27,800 bases of DNA. Source: Akkermansiaceae bacterium UBA3385 (GTDB lineage Bacteria > Verrucomicrobiota > Verrucomicrobiia > Verrucomicrobiales > Akkermansiaceae). Below the pieces are notes generated by a model, which was given only the letters and a program-made list of their open reading frames with translations, did not search any database and was not told the DNA's origin. Within the stretch, counting starts at the first letter, position 1. Every line of letters begins with the position of its first letter. The DNA lies in contig DEPT01000013.1 of NCBI GenBank assembly GCA_002358905.1, forward strand, positions 1 through 27,800, given 5' to 3'. The translations under genes were made by a program, and so were the position numbers. Positions 1-8,542 of this stretch are shown piece by piece.

Positions 1-43
1 AAAATATTTTTGAGATTTCTGCATGACTGATGCAGGAATATAA

Positions 44-73
44 AGACCCCGCTTTTTTATGTAAAGCGAGGCA
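44..73 (-). terminator. Probable intrinsic terminator of the kinase operon
   Basis: Read on the minus strand, CCTCGCTTT (63-71) pairs with AAAGCGGGG (47-55) around a 7-base loop, with one G-T wobble, and is followed by TCTTTATATT. It lies about 45 bases past the kinase stop codon. The U tract is imperfect, so efficiency is uncertain. A weaker 6-bp hairpin (19-24 with 30-35) lies just beyond. The rest of 1-118 shows nothing else. Confidence 0.5.
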
Positions 74-118
74 GATTGTTGTACTTTGATAGCGATTTAG
101 TATTCCATGTAGCCGAAT

Positions 119-2605
119 CTAAGGTGATTCCGGTCGTTCAGGCAACATGCGCCTACCCCGATTCGGGCGAGGACGACGGGAGCGAATATTCTTAATACGC
201 TCACGCACCTCTTTCATGCGTTTCTCGTCCAGACTATCCAGCAGAAGAGAAATTTCCTCTTCTTGCATCTCACGGGAAATTCCGGCCTTGGGTTGCACAG
301 ACACAAGGACGGCCAGACGTTCCCGCATTTCGGGAGAATAATCCGAACGGGTGGTGATAAGAGAGATAACACCCAGGGTCATTTCCTTCTCCCTGCGCGC
401 ACGGTCTCCCTGACCAGCAGCCGCGAGCGCAGCTGCCAATCGATCGCGCACCGAAAGATAGAGCATGAGGACTTCGGTGCTCCCCGGATCATCAGCCAGC
501 AAAGAGCGAGCAAAACGAGCAGCGCGTTCCAAAATGGGAAGCTGCTGCTTAGTAAAGGGGCGAACAGCCCACTGCACATAAGAACGCTGAATGAGCGTAT
601 TCTCCGGGTATTTCAATAACAGTTCATCCAGCAGCTCTTCCACAGTCTGATTCTCAGCCAGCAGGCGGCGCTGCATATTTTTACGTTGCAAATTCATCAA
701 CAGCTCTATACGCCGCACCTGCACTTTCTCCAGCTCTGAATTCTCCGCTAAAATCCCAAGCATCAGCTCAATAGCCTGTTCCTGATATTCGCGACGCGCC
801 TGGAGCCGAGCACGAACCGAACGTCCCTTGCGGTCCGGACGGTTCTGGCGAGATGAACGCTCCACATGCCACTCCCGATGCGGGCGAGCACGTCCAGTCA
901 TACCGGGACGACGCGCCCCGCCCGGTTGCCAGCGCATGCTGAATGGGGCGCCCTGACTGAGCGATTGAAGGGAGCGAATGAGCTCCAACCTTGCATCAAT
1001 GTCCTTTACCAGCCCAGCTTGCGCCACTGCATCTTTAAGCAACTTATCGGCATCTTTGCCGCGTTTCTGTTCATAAAGGGCAGAACACAGTCCATTAAGA
1101 TTACGGAAATAGGCTGCCGATAAATCAGGAGACAAACTCAAAGCGCGGGAGAAATACTGCTCTGCGGTAACGTAATCTTTGGTCTGCAGTGCAATAATGG
1201 CCAAAGTCTGACAAGCTTCTGCCATTTTATTCCCTTTATTATCTGCCACCATAGCAATTTCCTCATAATACGGCATGAGCTGCTGCAGCAGCTGAGTATC
1301 TGCCTTCGTAGGACGCCATAGCGTATCATCCCCGGCATCACGGTCAGCCATACTGGCAAAAATCTCCTGCAAGGCGGTATCGGCAATGGCGGCATTGCGC
1401 TCAGCCATCCTGCGCTGCTTATTTTCACCTGCATACCCCCACAAAATACTGCAGAACAGCAAAAACACCAGCAATGCAGCAGCATGACTCCATGCCGCTA
1501 CCGCTGGGTGGCGGCGCAGCCACATTGCATAGCGGCGGCACCAGGATGCGGGCCTGGCTTTTACCGGCTCTCCATTCAGGAAACGGCGCAAATCCGCCAC
1601 CATGTCAGCCATGCTGGCATATCGGTCCGCAGGGGAGAAACTGATACTCTTGTTAATAATTGCCCCCAGTTCCCCTTCTCCTCGCAGGGTACTGAGCGGT
1701 TGCGAAACGATGCGATGAATCAACTTACCCGGTTCCGATTCCCGAAATGCCGGTCTGTTGCAAATCAACTCGTAAAGTGTCACGCCCAGGCTGTACTGAT
1801 CCCCTGCAAAGGAATTTTCTCCTTTCATCAGCCGCTCTGGCGGCATGTAGCGCAAGGTTCCATCATGGCTCTGCGTCACCAGAGGAGCCGTTTCACCGTT
1901 ATTTAAAACCGTGGCCAAGCCAAAATCGCCCACGCGCAGCACTCCATCTGCATCCAGCAGCAAGTTACCAGGTTTCACATCACGATGTAATACCCCGCAG
2001 GAATGAGCATAAGCCAAAGCCTGAGCCGCCTGCAGCCCCACTTTGGCAACAGCCACCTCATACGGCACACCTGGATAAGCCTTGCGAATAGATGCAGGAA
2101 TAATCCCCTGCCCGTTCACCAGACTCATCACGTAATATCGGTAATCCCCCTCCTGGCCGGCACCAAACACTTCCACAATATTGGTATGGTGCAAGCCGGC
2201 AATCACGCGGGATTCATTCTCAAATGCCTCACAATGACGTTCATCCGCATTCCAGGCAGGAGAAAGGATCTTAACCGCCACCTCACGATTCAACGATTCC
2301 TGCAAAGCCCGGAACACTGTTCCCATACCACCAGCGCCAATACGCTCCAGAAGACGATAACCGCCCAATGATTCCGGATACCGGGCAGAAGCGTGCACCG
2401 CAGAGCTGTGATTGGAAACGCTAAGCGACTCCATATCGACCATTCCTTTAAGCAAATCCAGCAATTCCGCTGCATGCTCGGGATGCTCTGACACATAAGC
2501 CTCCAGCGCAGGAGCCTTGCCACAGCGCAATGCTTCCAGGTATTCCTCTACCAGCAAGGCAAGCTCTTCCTCTTTATCCGGTGTATCAGGCATAGGGATT
2601 CTCAT
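119..2605 (-). CDS. Membrane-anchored Ser/Thr protein kinase with C-terminal TPR-like region
   Basis: A Hanks-type Ser/Thr kinase, expected to phosphorylate protein substrates from the cytoplasmic side of the membrane. Visible parts: an N-terminal helical lead (1-75), a glycine loop GAGGMG (90-95), the ATP-binding Lys112 in VAVKIL, the catalytic loop HRDVKPGN (207-214), DFG (227-229) and PPE in the APE position (255-257). One hydrophobic segment at about 371-391 anchors it, and a TPR-like helical region starts near 475. Residues about 551-606 are strikingly Arg-rich, as is the C-terminus. The start overlaps the upstream sigma-factor gene by 20 bases, so the pair is surely co-transcribed and probably translationally coupled. 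GGTGG lies 3 bases before the chosen ATG; a second ATG at codon 5 is possible. ECF sigma plus kinase pairs are a known arrangement in Planctomycetes and Verrucomicrobia, where the kinase is thought to control the sigma factor. Substrate unknown. Confidence 0.93.
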   Translation of the reverse strand: MRIPMPDTPDKEEELALLVEEYLEALRCGKAPALEAYVSEHPEHAAELLDLLKGMVDMESLSVSNHSSAVHASARYPESLGGYRLLERIGAGGMGTVFRALQESLNREVAVKILSPAWNADERHCEAFENESRVIAGLHHTNIVEVFGAGQEGDYRYYVMSLVNGQGIIPASIRKAYPGVPYEVAVAKVGLQAAQALAYAHSCGVLHRDVKPGNLLLDADGVLRVGDFGLATVLNNGETAPLVTQSHDGTLRYMPPERLMKGENSFAGDQYSLGVTLYELICNRPAFRESEPGKLIHRIVSQPLSTLRGEGELGAIINKSISFSPADRYASMADMVADLRRFLNGEPVKARPASWCRRYAMWLRRHPAVAAWSHAAALLVFLLFCSILWGYAGENKQRRMAERNAAIADTALQEIFASMADRDAGDDTLWRPTKADTQLLQQLMPYYEEIAMVADNKGNKMAEACQTLAIIALQTKDYVTAEQYFSRALSLSPDLSAAYFRNLNGLCSALYEQKRGKDADKLLKDAVAQAGLVKDIDARLELIRSLQSLSQGAPFSMRWQPGGARRPGMTGRARPHREWHVERSSRQNRPDRKGRSVRARLQARREYQEQAIELMLGILAENSELEKVQVRRIELLMNLQRKNMQRRLLAENQTVEELLDELLLKYPENTLIQRSYVQWAVRPFTKQQLPILERAARFARSLLADDPGSTEVLMLYLSVRDRLAAALAAAGQGDRARREKEMTLGVISLITTRSDYSPEMRERLAVLVSVQPKAGISREMQEEEISLLLDSLDEKRMKEVRERIKNIRSRRPRPNRGRRMLPERPESP

Positions 2606-3164
2606 TAACCACCAATTCGCGGAACCTTTTCAATGCTCGCACATAGCGGATACTGGCCGCTTTCTGCTCAATCCCCAGCACAGCAGCGCATTCAGCATTA
2701 CCCATTTCCTCGAAATGGCGTAGTTCCAGAATCTCACGGTCATGCACCGAAAGCTGAGCCAACACCCGGCGGGCCATGGCCTGCCGCTCCAGACGTTCCA
2801 AATGCGTGCGGGGACTTGAAATCGTATCTGCAAAATGAGCCCAGGCATCTGCCACCGCCAAATCGTCCTCGGGGCTCATTTCTTTCATCACATCACGCTT
2901 AGCTGCAGCCAGATGGTGGCGCTCCGCATCAGCAAGCGTCTGCAAGGCAATGCGGCGAAGCTTCACATACATGGGCACATCCGGCTCCGTTTTCAGAAAA
3001 TCCACACGTCTGCCGCATGCCATGTACGTTTCCTGCAGAAGATCATCCACGCTCAAGCGCCGCTGCAAAACAGAAGGCATACGCAACATCAGCAACCGCA
3101 GCAAGCGGTCGCGGTATTCCTGCCAGAGTTCGGCAAGCCAGAGATGTTCCGGGGGCGCAGTCAT
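2586..3164 (-). CDS. ECF-like sigma-70 family RNA polymerase sigma factor
   Basis: A 192-residue group IV-type sigma factor that would direct RNA polymerase to a dedicated promoter set. Region 2 spans about residues 16-85, with the motif DDLLQETYM at 40-48; region 4 is at about 131-185 and holds the helix-turn-helix around NAECAAVLGIEQKAAS. No region 1 or 3 is present and no anti-sigma gene lies next to it; instead its 3' end overlaps the start of a Ser/Thr kinase by 20 bases. This fits the planctomycete/verrucomicrobial sigma class that is paired with protein kinases. The closeness of the -10 box to the ATG implies a very short leader, and no Shine-Dalgarno sequence is visible. Its target genes cannot be told from this window. 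Confidence 0.9.
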   Translation of the reverse strand: MTAPPEHLWLAELWQEYRDRLLRLLMLRMPSVLQRRLSVDDLLQETYMACGRRVDFLKTEPDVPMYVKLRRIALQTLADAERHHLAAAKRDVMKEMSPEDDLAVADAWAHFADTISSPRTHLERLERQAMARRVLAQLSVHDREILELRHFEEMGNAECAAVLGIEQKAASIRYVRALKRFRELVVNENPYA

Positions 3165-3178
3165 GAAATAAGCAGATG

Positions 3179-3206
3179 ATTATAAAAGAAAACGACGGAC
3201 TGTCAT
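3179..3206 (-). promoter_or_regulatory. Putative promoter of the sigma factor-kinase operon
   Basis: On the minus strand ATGACA (3201-3206) and a perfect TATAAT (3179-3184) are separated by 16 bases. The predicted transcript start lies about 8 bases before the sigma-factor ATG. The -35 box falls inside the right arm of the gpsA terminator hairpin, so read-through and initiation may interfere. Confidence 0.45.
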
Positions 3207-3237
3207 CATCTCCGCTATATATGGAGAACGCAGTCCG
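3186..3237 (-). terminator. Probable terminator after gpsA
   Basis: On the minus strand CGGACTG (3231-3237) pairs with CAGTCCG (3196-3202). An inner stem (TCTCC/GGAGA) can form in the 28-base loop. The hairpin is followed by TCGTTTTCTTTTAT. It starts 25 bases past the gpsA stop. The loop is long for a classic terminator, hence moderate confidence. Confidence 0.5.
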
Positions 3238-3262
3238 CCGGAAAAATCTACGAGAAAACGTA

Positions 3263-4279
3263 TCAATCCTTCACAGTCTCCTCACGCAGGTCACGCACCA
3301 TCAGCTCCTGCAGGGCCTCACTCGGGTGCTTGCCATTGTACAGAATATCGTACATCGCATCCGTAATCGGCGTACGAACCCCAAGAGCACGAGCCATCTG
3401 ATACGTGGAGAGCGTATTCGGGACACCTTCAACCACCTGCCCGATTTGCTTCAAGCATTCATCCAACGGCATACCCTTGGCAAGAAGGCGCCCCGCCGTC
3501 AGATTCCGACTGTGGTCAGAATAGCATGTCACCACCAGGTCTCCCATACCGGAAAGCCCCATAAAGGTTTCCATGTGCCCGCCGCGAGCCATACCCAGTC
3601 GCGTCATTTCCGCAAGACCTCGGGTAGAAAGCGCTGCACGGGCATTATCCCCGAGCCCCAGGCCTGCGCAAATGCCACTTGCCAGTGCAAACACATTCTT
3701 GATAGCACCGCCAATCTGCATACCGACCACATCACTGCTGGTATAAATACGCAGGAAACCGGTGCTGAGACGCTTCTGTACAGCCTTGGCAATGGAGATA
3801 TCCTCGAAGCCGATAAGCGTCAGGCTGGGCAGGCCCTGTACTATATCCTCCGCATGATTGGGGCCGGAAAGAGCCCCTACCGGATACGTGACATAAGAGG
3901 AGATAATCTCACTCATCAGCAGGTTGGAATCCTTTTCAATCCCCTTGGAGCAGGTGACTATGACAGCATCCTCTGCCAGGCCGACATCTGCCAGGCTCTG
4001 AGCTACACCGCGCATCACCACACTGGGCACCACCACAATCACCAACTGAGAGCCGGCTACATCCGCCCAATCGCTGGTCACCTTCACATTCTCCGGCAGT
4101 GGACGCGCTCCTTTAATGGGGACCAGACTCATACGAGTCTCGCGAATCTGAGAAGCTTCTTCCTCCTTGTAAGTCCAGAGCACCACCTCACTACCATCCT
4201 GCGCAGCAGTAAAGGCAAGAGCTGTGCCCCAGGCGCCAGCCCCAATAACAGCAGTCTTTTTGAAAGTCCGTTCCATCAT
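3263..4279 (-). CDS. gpsA: NAD(P)H-dependent glycerol-3-phosphate dehydrogenase
   Basis: Reduces dihydroxyacetone phosphate to sn-glycerol 3-phosphate, the backbone for phospholipids. About 338 residues, the family's normal length. The Rossmann motif GAGAWG lies near residue 13, followed by the conserved GGAIKNVFALASG block with the catalytic Lys, and GLSGMGDLVVTC. An ATG further upstream (4327) would overlap plsY by 38 bases and add residues absent from the family, so one of the two adjacent ATGs (4279 or 4276), 10-13 bases past the plsY stop, is preferred. Its product, glycerol 3-phosphate, is the acyl acceptor of PlsY encoded just upstream, so the two genes form a tight functional pair. 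Confidence 0.96.
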   Translation of the reverse strand: MMERTFKKTAVIGAGAWGTALAFTAAQDGSEVVLWTYKEEEASQIRETRMSLVPIKGARPLPENVKVTSDWADVAGSQLVIVVVPSVVMRGVAQSLADVGLAEDAVIVTCSKGIEKDSNLLMSEIISSYVTYPVGALSGPNHAEDIVQGLPSLTLIGFEDISIAKAVQKRLSTGFLRIYTSSDVVGMQIGGAIKNVFALASGICAGLGLGDNARAALSTRGLAEMTRLGMARGGHMETFMGLSGMGDLVVTCYSDHSRNLTAGRLLAKGMPLDECLKQIGQVVEGVPNTLSTYQMARALGVRTPITDAMYDILYNGKHPSEALQELMVRDLREETVKD

Positions 4280-4289
4280 ATCAGAAAGT

Positions 4290-4937
4290 TTATTTTTTGG
4301 AAGCAAAAGCCTTGGGTTCCGTGCCATTCATGATGCGCACAATGTTGGTACGGTGCTTCACCGTCACCAGAATAAGAATCACAGCCAGCAAGCCCAACAC
4401 CATGCCATCCGCTACAGAGCAGACTCCATCGCACACGGCAAGCTCAATCGCGGCGGCCACAATCATACCCACGCCTGCCATAATACTGGAGAAGGAAACA
4501 TAACGGGTAAGCACCATACTGACCAGCCAGAACAGCAATGCGCTGGCACCCACCCACGGAGACAAGGCAAACAAACAGCCACCCGTGGTCGCCACTCCCT
4601 TACCCCCCTTGAACTTGAGGAAGCAGGTAAAGGTGTGCCCCAGAATCAAGGCAAACATAACGCCAAGGAACCAGCCCATCTGGGCAGGCGTGAAGGCAGA
4701 CAAATCACCTCCAAGATGGCATTTCATGTATAACAGAGGGGCAAAGCCCTTCAGAAAATCCATAATGAATACCGGTATACCCCATCCCTTCCCCAGGACA
4801 CGCACCGCATTGGTAGCTCCGATATTACGTGAACCATGCTCCCGCAAATCAATACCATTCAGACGCCCGGCAATATAACCAAACGGAACAGAACCAATCA
4901 GGTAGGCTGCAACAATGTACAGAATATTCTCAACCAT
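4290..4937 (-). CDS. plsY: Acyl-phosphate:glycerol-3-phosphate acyltransferase PlsY
   Basis: Integral membrane enzyme that moves an acyl chain from acyl phosphate (made by PlsX) to glycerol 3-phosphate, giving lysophosphatidic acid. 215 residues, as usual, with about five hydrophobic segments. Conserved blocks: GSRNIGATN (35-43), DFLKG (60-64) and KFKGGKGVAT (about 108-117). The reading frame stays open upstream to 5084, but those 49 extra residues look like read-through of non-coding DNA; MVENILYIVAAYLIGS is the family's N-terminus, and a promoter lies directly before it. No good Shine-Dalgarno is present. It is followed after about 10 bases by gpsA. Confidence 0.96.
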   Translation of the reverse strand: MVENILYIVAAYLIGSVPFGYIAGRLNGIDLREHGSRNIGATNAVRVLGKGWGIPVFIMDFLKGFAPLLYMKCHLGGDLSAFTPAQMGWFLGVMFALILGHTFTCFLKFKGGKGVATTGGCLFALSPWVGASALLFWLVSMVLTRYVSFSSIMAGVGMIVAAAIELAVCDGVCSVADGMVLGLLAVILILVTVKHRTNIVRIMNGTEPKAFASKK

Positions 4938-4945
4938 GTGCTTTA

Positions 4946-4974
4946 AGTATACTCCAAAAATTGATGTATGGCAA
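4946..4974 (-). promoter_or_regulatory. Putative plsY-gpsA promoter, near-leaderless
   Basis: On the minus strand TTGCCA (4969-4974), a 17-base spacer and TATACT (4946-4951), each one mismatch from consensus. The -10 box ends only 8 bases before the plsY ATG, so transcription would begin at or just before the start codon. The rest of 4938-5080 shows only a weak GGAGC/GCTCC hairpin. Confidence 0.55.
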
Positions 4975-5080
4975 CTGGTTTTTTTCACATAAATAACAAT
5001 TTTGCCATTCACACGGACAATGGAGCAAATCCAGGCTCCGAAAAGCCTGATGCCAAACAAAGCAAACAGAGTTGTTTCAT

Positions 5081-5497
5081 TCAAACAGACCAGGGAGAAG
5101 CATTGTAAGCTGCGTCAATGGCGTCCGCCAATATATTGCGGACATGGGAGACCTTTTCCACCCCGATTATTCCTCGGGGCACCTTGACGCCCTGGCGTTC
5201 CTCATAATCGAATACAATATTGCCGGAGCCATCCGGCTGTTCATTGACGCTCTGAATCAGCCCCAGCATGAGAAACCACTCCTGCACCTCCCCCTGCGGG
5301 GACAACGCCAGAACACGTCTGGCAGTAATGGCATAGACTGCAGAGGCTACCGGCACCTCATTCCTGCGGAACAAGCGCCCCCAGAACCCCTCCCGAGCCG
5401 AAGGCGCAGTAGTCCCCTTCCCCTGCCAGAGCACCTGCTCACCCGGCCGTATGACTGCAGCCAGGCGAGCCTGCTCTTCCTGCGTCAACACATTCAT
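5081..5497 (-). CDS. Small PH-like (bPH) domain protein of unknown role
   Basis: A 138-residue soluble protein. PGEQVLWQGKG near the N-terminus and VYAITARRVLALSP at about 54-67 match the typical layout of bacterial PH-like domains, in which such a strand pair follows a short helix; the tail GVKVPRGIIGVEKVSHVRNI fits the end of that fold. No signal peptide or membrane segment is seen, and binding partners are unknown. Its ATG overlaps the aldehyde dehydrogenase stop codon (ATGA, 4 bases), so it is the last gene of the sua5 operon and probably translationally coupled. The family call rests on pattern recognition only. Confidence 0.7.
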   Translation of the reverse strand: MNVLTQEEQARLAAVIRPGEQVLWQGKGTTAPSAREGFWGRLFRRNEVPVASAVYAITARRVLALSPQGEVQEWFLMLGLIQSVNEQPDGSGNIVFDYEERQGVKVPRGIIGVEKVSHVRNILADAIDAAYNASPWSV

Positions 5498-6858
5498 CGC
5501 AAGAACATACGCAGCAAGCTGCTCTTAAGCTTATTATACGGCTGATAGCGGAAGGGGAGGTCAAGCCAGTTTGCCTTTTTCAGGATGGATTTGTAGTGAG
5601 TAAACGTATCAAACCCGGTCTTGCCGTGGTATGAGCCCATGCCGCTGTCACCAATACCGCCAAAAGGCATGCCATGCACCGCCAGATGCACAATGGTATC
5701 ATTCACACAGCCGCCACCAAAGGATAGATGCTCCACAAAACGCTTTTCCGCACTCTTATCTGTGGTAAAATAATACGAGGCCAGAGGACGAGGACGGGAA
5801 AGCACAAAGGCTTCCACCTCTTCCCACTTATCCCAGCAAAGCACAGGCAGAAGCGGCCCGAAGATTTCTTCTTTCATACAAGCGGAAGCGGGTGTCACAT
5901 TATCCAGCAGAGTCGGCTCGATACGCAGCGTGTCCTCCACACCCTGACCACCAACCACCGGCGTTGCATCCTCCATAAGCCCCATAAGGCGGTCAAAATG
6001 GCGGCGGTTAATGATATGGGTCAGTTGCTCATTCCGCACCGGATGCTCACCCAGCATCTCAATCACCGCCTCGCGGAACTCCGTAATGAAGGTATCCTTG
6101 CAGCTGCGGTGTATCAAAAGGTAATCCGGTGCCACACAAGTCTGACCGGCATTCAGAATCTTACCAAAGGCCACACGGCGTGCCGCCACTTTCAGGTTAG
6201 CAGTCTGGTCCACAATACACGGGCTCTTGCCACCCAGTTCGAGAGTCACCGGGGTCAGATTCCGCGCGGCAGCCTCCATGATGCCGTGCCCCACACTCGG
6301 GCTTCCAGTAAAGAAGATATAATCAAACTTCTCTTCCAGCAAGGCATTGCAATTCTCGCGTCCACCCAGCACCACCTTCACATACTCCGGTGGGAAAATA
6401 CTGCCCAGCATATCAGCCAGCACACCAGAGGTAGCTGGCGTGGTGGAAGAAGGCTTCACCACGCAGCAGTTACCGGCAGAAAGTGCCGCAATCAATGGGT
6501 CCAGACACAGCAGCACGGGGTAATTCCATGGACTCATGATAAGAGTCACACCATACGGCTGAGCTTCAACACGGCAGCTGCTCGGAAAATGAGCCAGGGA
6601 AGCCGACACGCGGCGAGGCTTGCTCCACTTGCGAAGATTCTTCAATGTATCGCGCAAGCTGCCCAGCACCAGGCCGATTTCGCACATGTAGCCCTCAGCT
6701 GCGCTCTTGCCCAGGTCCGCATGCAAAGCCTCGCAAATACGAGGTTCCCACTCGCGAATCGTCTTCTGCAGGCTCTTGAGTGCCCGGAGGCGGAAATCTA
6801 TATCCCGGGTAACGTGGGTAAGGAAGAACTTACGTTGTGTTTCTACAATTTCATGCAT
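5494..6858 (-). CDS. Aldehyde dehydrogenase, class 3-like
   Basis: Oxidises an aldehyde to its acid with NAD(P). 454 residues, near the length of the class 3 / coniferyl-aldehyde type that lacks the N-terminal extension. Seen: SPWNYPV with the oxyanion Asn112, FTGSPSVG (cofactor binding, about 183-190), the general base Glu207 in ELGGKSP, the catalytic Cys241 in GQTCVAPDY, and the family tail SGMGSYHGKTGFDTFTHYKS. A TTG further upstream (6885) would lengthen the protein by 9 residues and overlap the preceding gene; the ATG one base after that gene's stop is preferred. It follows an iron-type alcohol dehydrogenase, so the two could convert an alcohol to an acid, or the reverse, through a shared aldehyde. 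The true substrate is not evident; a lipid-derived long-chain aldehyde would suit the SCP2-like neighbour, but that is inference. Confidence 0.93.
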   Translation of the reverse strand: MHEIVETQRKFFLTHVTRDIDFRLRALKSLQKTIREWEPRICEALHADLGKSAAEGYMCEIGLVLGSLRDTLKNLRKWSKPRRVSASLAHFPSSCRVEAQPYGVTLIMSPWNYPVLLCLDPLIAALSAGNCCVVKPSSTTPATSGVLADMLGSIFPPEYVKVVLGGRENCNALLEEKFDYIFFTGSPSVGHGIMEAAARNLTPVTLELGGKSPCIVDQTANLKVAARRVAFGKILNAGQTCVAPDYLLIHRSCKDTFITEFREAVIEMLGEHPVRNEQLTHIINRRHFDRLMGLMEDATPVVGGQGVEDTLRIEPTLLDNVTPASACMKEEIFGPLLPVLCWDKWEEVEAFVLSRPRPLASYYFTTDKSAEKRFVEHLSFGGGCVNDTIVHLAVHGMPFGGIGDSGMGSYHGKTGFDTFTHYKSILKKANWLDLPFRYQPYNKLKSSLLRMFLR

Positions 6859-6859
6859 A

Positions 6860-8041
6860 TCAATAAGCAGCGTTAAGAATTTCAATTACCTGAGATTCAT
6901 CGGCAGCACGCGGATTGACGATGAGCGCACCATCATTCACCGCAAATTCGGCAACTTTGGCAAAGTCTTCCTGCTTCACACCAGCCTCGCGGAGAGTGAG
7001 AGGCAGACCACAGGCAGCATTCAGGCGGCGGCCCAGCTGCACCACGGCATCAATAGCAGCCTCGGCGCGCTTATCCGCCGGGGTGGCCATGGCGGCATCC
7101 ATACCCACCAGCCAGGGAAGCAGCGTGGCATAGGATTCCGTGCAGCGTTCCAGGTTGTAGCGCATCACATGCGGCAGGAGAATAGTCATGGCCACGGCGT
7201 GCGGCACATGGCACACACCACCCAAAGCGTGACCAATGGCATGCACAGCGCCCACCATGCTGTTGGAAAAAGCAACACCAGCCATAGTGGAAGCCACGGC
7301 CATGGCGTAACGGGCTTTCTTGTTACTGCCGTTGCGGGTGGCTTCCTCCACGTTCTCGCAGATGAGCTTGATAGCCGTGGTACCGTAGGCCGTACTCATG
7401 GGATTCGCCTGCAGACAGGTGCAGGCCTCGATGGCATGCACCATGGCATCAAAACCGGTGCTGGCCGTAGCCTTGGGCGGCAGCCCCAGGGTCATGCGAG
7501 GATCAATCACCGCAGCATCCGGCTGAACAAAGGGAGAAAGGAACTCCATCTTCACCCCGTTCTCATCATTGCGGATAACGGCCACACCAGTGCATTCAGA
7601 GCCAGTGCCGGAAGTCGTGGGCACCACCACAAAAGGAATGAACTGACCGCGCACCAGGTTCTCCACCCCGCCAATGGCCAGGATATCATCGGCATTCTGA
7701 GAAAGCACCAGACGCACCCCCTTTGCGGTATCAATCACCGAACCGCCACCCACAGCCACCAGAGCATCGCAGCCGCTCTTGCGGTACAGGGCAGCAATCT
7801 CATTCACCACCTTGAGAGAGGAGTCCACGGGAATATCCGTATAAATGCAGGCTGGCTTGCAGCCCTCTGCCTCCATGGCATCCACCACCTGCTGCATGGT
7901 GCCGATTTTAGCCAGCACTGCATCAGAAAGAAGCATGGGAGCCTTGGCACCCAGGTGCTCCAGCTCATTGGCCAGACGCTCCAGGGCGGATTCACCGCAG
8001 AGCAGCTTGACGACATTCTGAAATTCGAAATATTTATTCAT
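6860..8041 (-). CDS. Iron-containing alcohol dehydrogenase
   Basis: Interconverts an alcohol and an aldehyde or ketone with NAD(P). 393 residues, the family's length. Seen: GGGSVIDTAKG (98-108, cofactor binding), PTTSGTGSE (141-149), and the metal ligands Asp198, His202, His267 and His281; their spacing is the same as in FucO-type enzymes (the last two His 14 apart). The gene starts 2 bases after the SCP2-like gene's stop and ends just before the aldehyde dehydrogenase start, so they are translated from one message. Substrate not determinable from sequence. Confidence 0.94.
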   Translation of the reverse strand: MNKYFEFQNVVKLLCGESALERLANELEHLGAKAPMLLSDAVLAKIGTMQQVVDAMEAEGCKPACIYTDIPVDSSLKVVNEIAALYRKSGCDALVAVGGGSVIDTAKGVRLVLSQNADDILAIGGVENLVRGQFIPFVVVPTTSGTGSECTGVAVIRNDENGVKMEFLSPFVQPDAAVIDPRMTLGLPPKATASTGFDAMVHAIEACTCLQANPMSTAYGTTAIKLICENVEEATRNGSNKKARYAMAVASTMAGVAFSNSMVGAVHAIGHALGGVCHVPHAVAMTILLPHVMRYNLERCTESYATLLPWLVGMDAAMATPADKRAEAAIDAVVQLGRRLNAACGLPLTLREAGVKQEDFAKVAEFAVNDGALIVNPRAADESQVIEILNAAY

Positions 8042-8043
8042 GA

Positions 8044-8538
8044 TTAGCTATAGCGACCAGTCAGGAACCCGCAGAGTACGCGCCCGTATACTCGCAGCGG
8101 GTTCACCTGCAAGGCGGGAATATCGGTAAGAATGTGTTTCGTGATAAACTTCGGGAAGAGGTAGCCCTCCACCAGATTCACCAGGCGGGCCAGCTTCATC
8201 ACGTCTGCAATTTCACCCTGCATGCTGAAAGCATGCTGGGCATAAGCCTGTGCCAGGCCCATCTGCCCCGTAAACATACGGAAAGAAATACCTGTGGATT
8301 TCAGGCGCAGCGCGCACACCGGCTTATCCAGGTGCTTCAGGTTGTGCAGCTTGCCATCTTTCCACTGAACAAAGAGCTGGGGAGCATTAAAACCGGTTTG
8401 CAGCGCATAACTCATACCCTCCGGCATGCGGTTGAATTCATCACGCACCCGGGTATCCAGCGCATACAGCTCCACCAGTGCCGCATGCACCACGCGCAGT
8501 ACAATGCCTACGGTCAATTTCTGCAAGGCAAGTTTCAT
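8044..8538 (-). CDS. SCP2-like (sterol/lipid carrier fold) protein, tentative
   Basis: A 164-residue protein without a clear signal peptide. The stretch from YALQTGFNAPQLFVQWKDG to MQGEIADVMKLARLVNLVEG has the order of strands and helices seen in SCP2 sterol-carrier domains (an amphipathic strand, a ligand-facing helix, then a G-x-I-x-D-like segment), so a lipid-binding job is possible. This is weak, pattern-based evidence. The open frame reaches a GTG at 8568 inside sua5, but an ATG at 8538 has a real Shine-Dalgarno, GAGGAG, about 9 bases upstream, one of very few in this window. It sits 4 bases after the sua5 stop and 2 before the alcohol dehydrogenase. Confidence 0.75.
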   Translation of the reverse strand: MKLALQKLTVGIVLRVVHAALVELYALDTRVRDEFNRMPEGMSYALQTGFNAPQLFVQWKDGKLHNLKHLDKPVCALRLKSTGISFRMFTGQMGLAQAYAQHAFSMQGEIADVMKLARLVNLVEGYLFPKFITKHILTDIPALQVNPLRVYGRVLCGFLTGRYS

Positions 8539-8542
8539 GTGC

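Noticed and set aside
3176..4333. 385-residue open frame on the plus strand opposite gpsA
   Set aside because: Antisense of a clear gpsA; His- and Gln-rich, no motif. The similar frame opposite the alcohol dehydrogenase (6707-8047) is rejected for the same reason.
4938..5084. N-terminal extension of plsY to an upstream ATG
   Set aside because: It would add 49 residues before the family's normal start and would lie upstream of the predicted promoter at 4946-4974.
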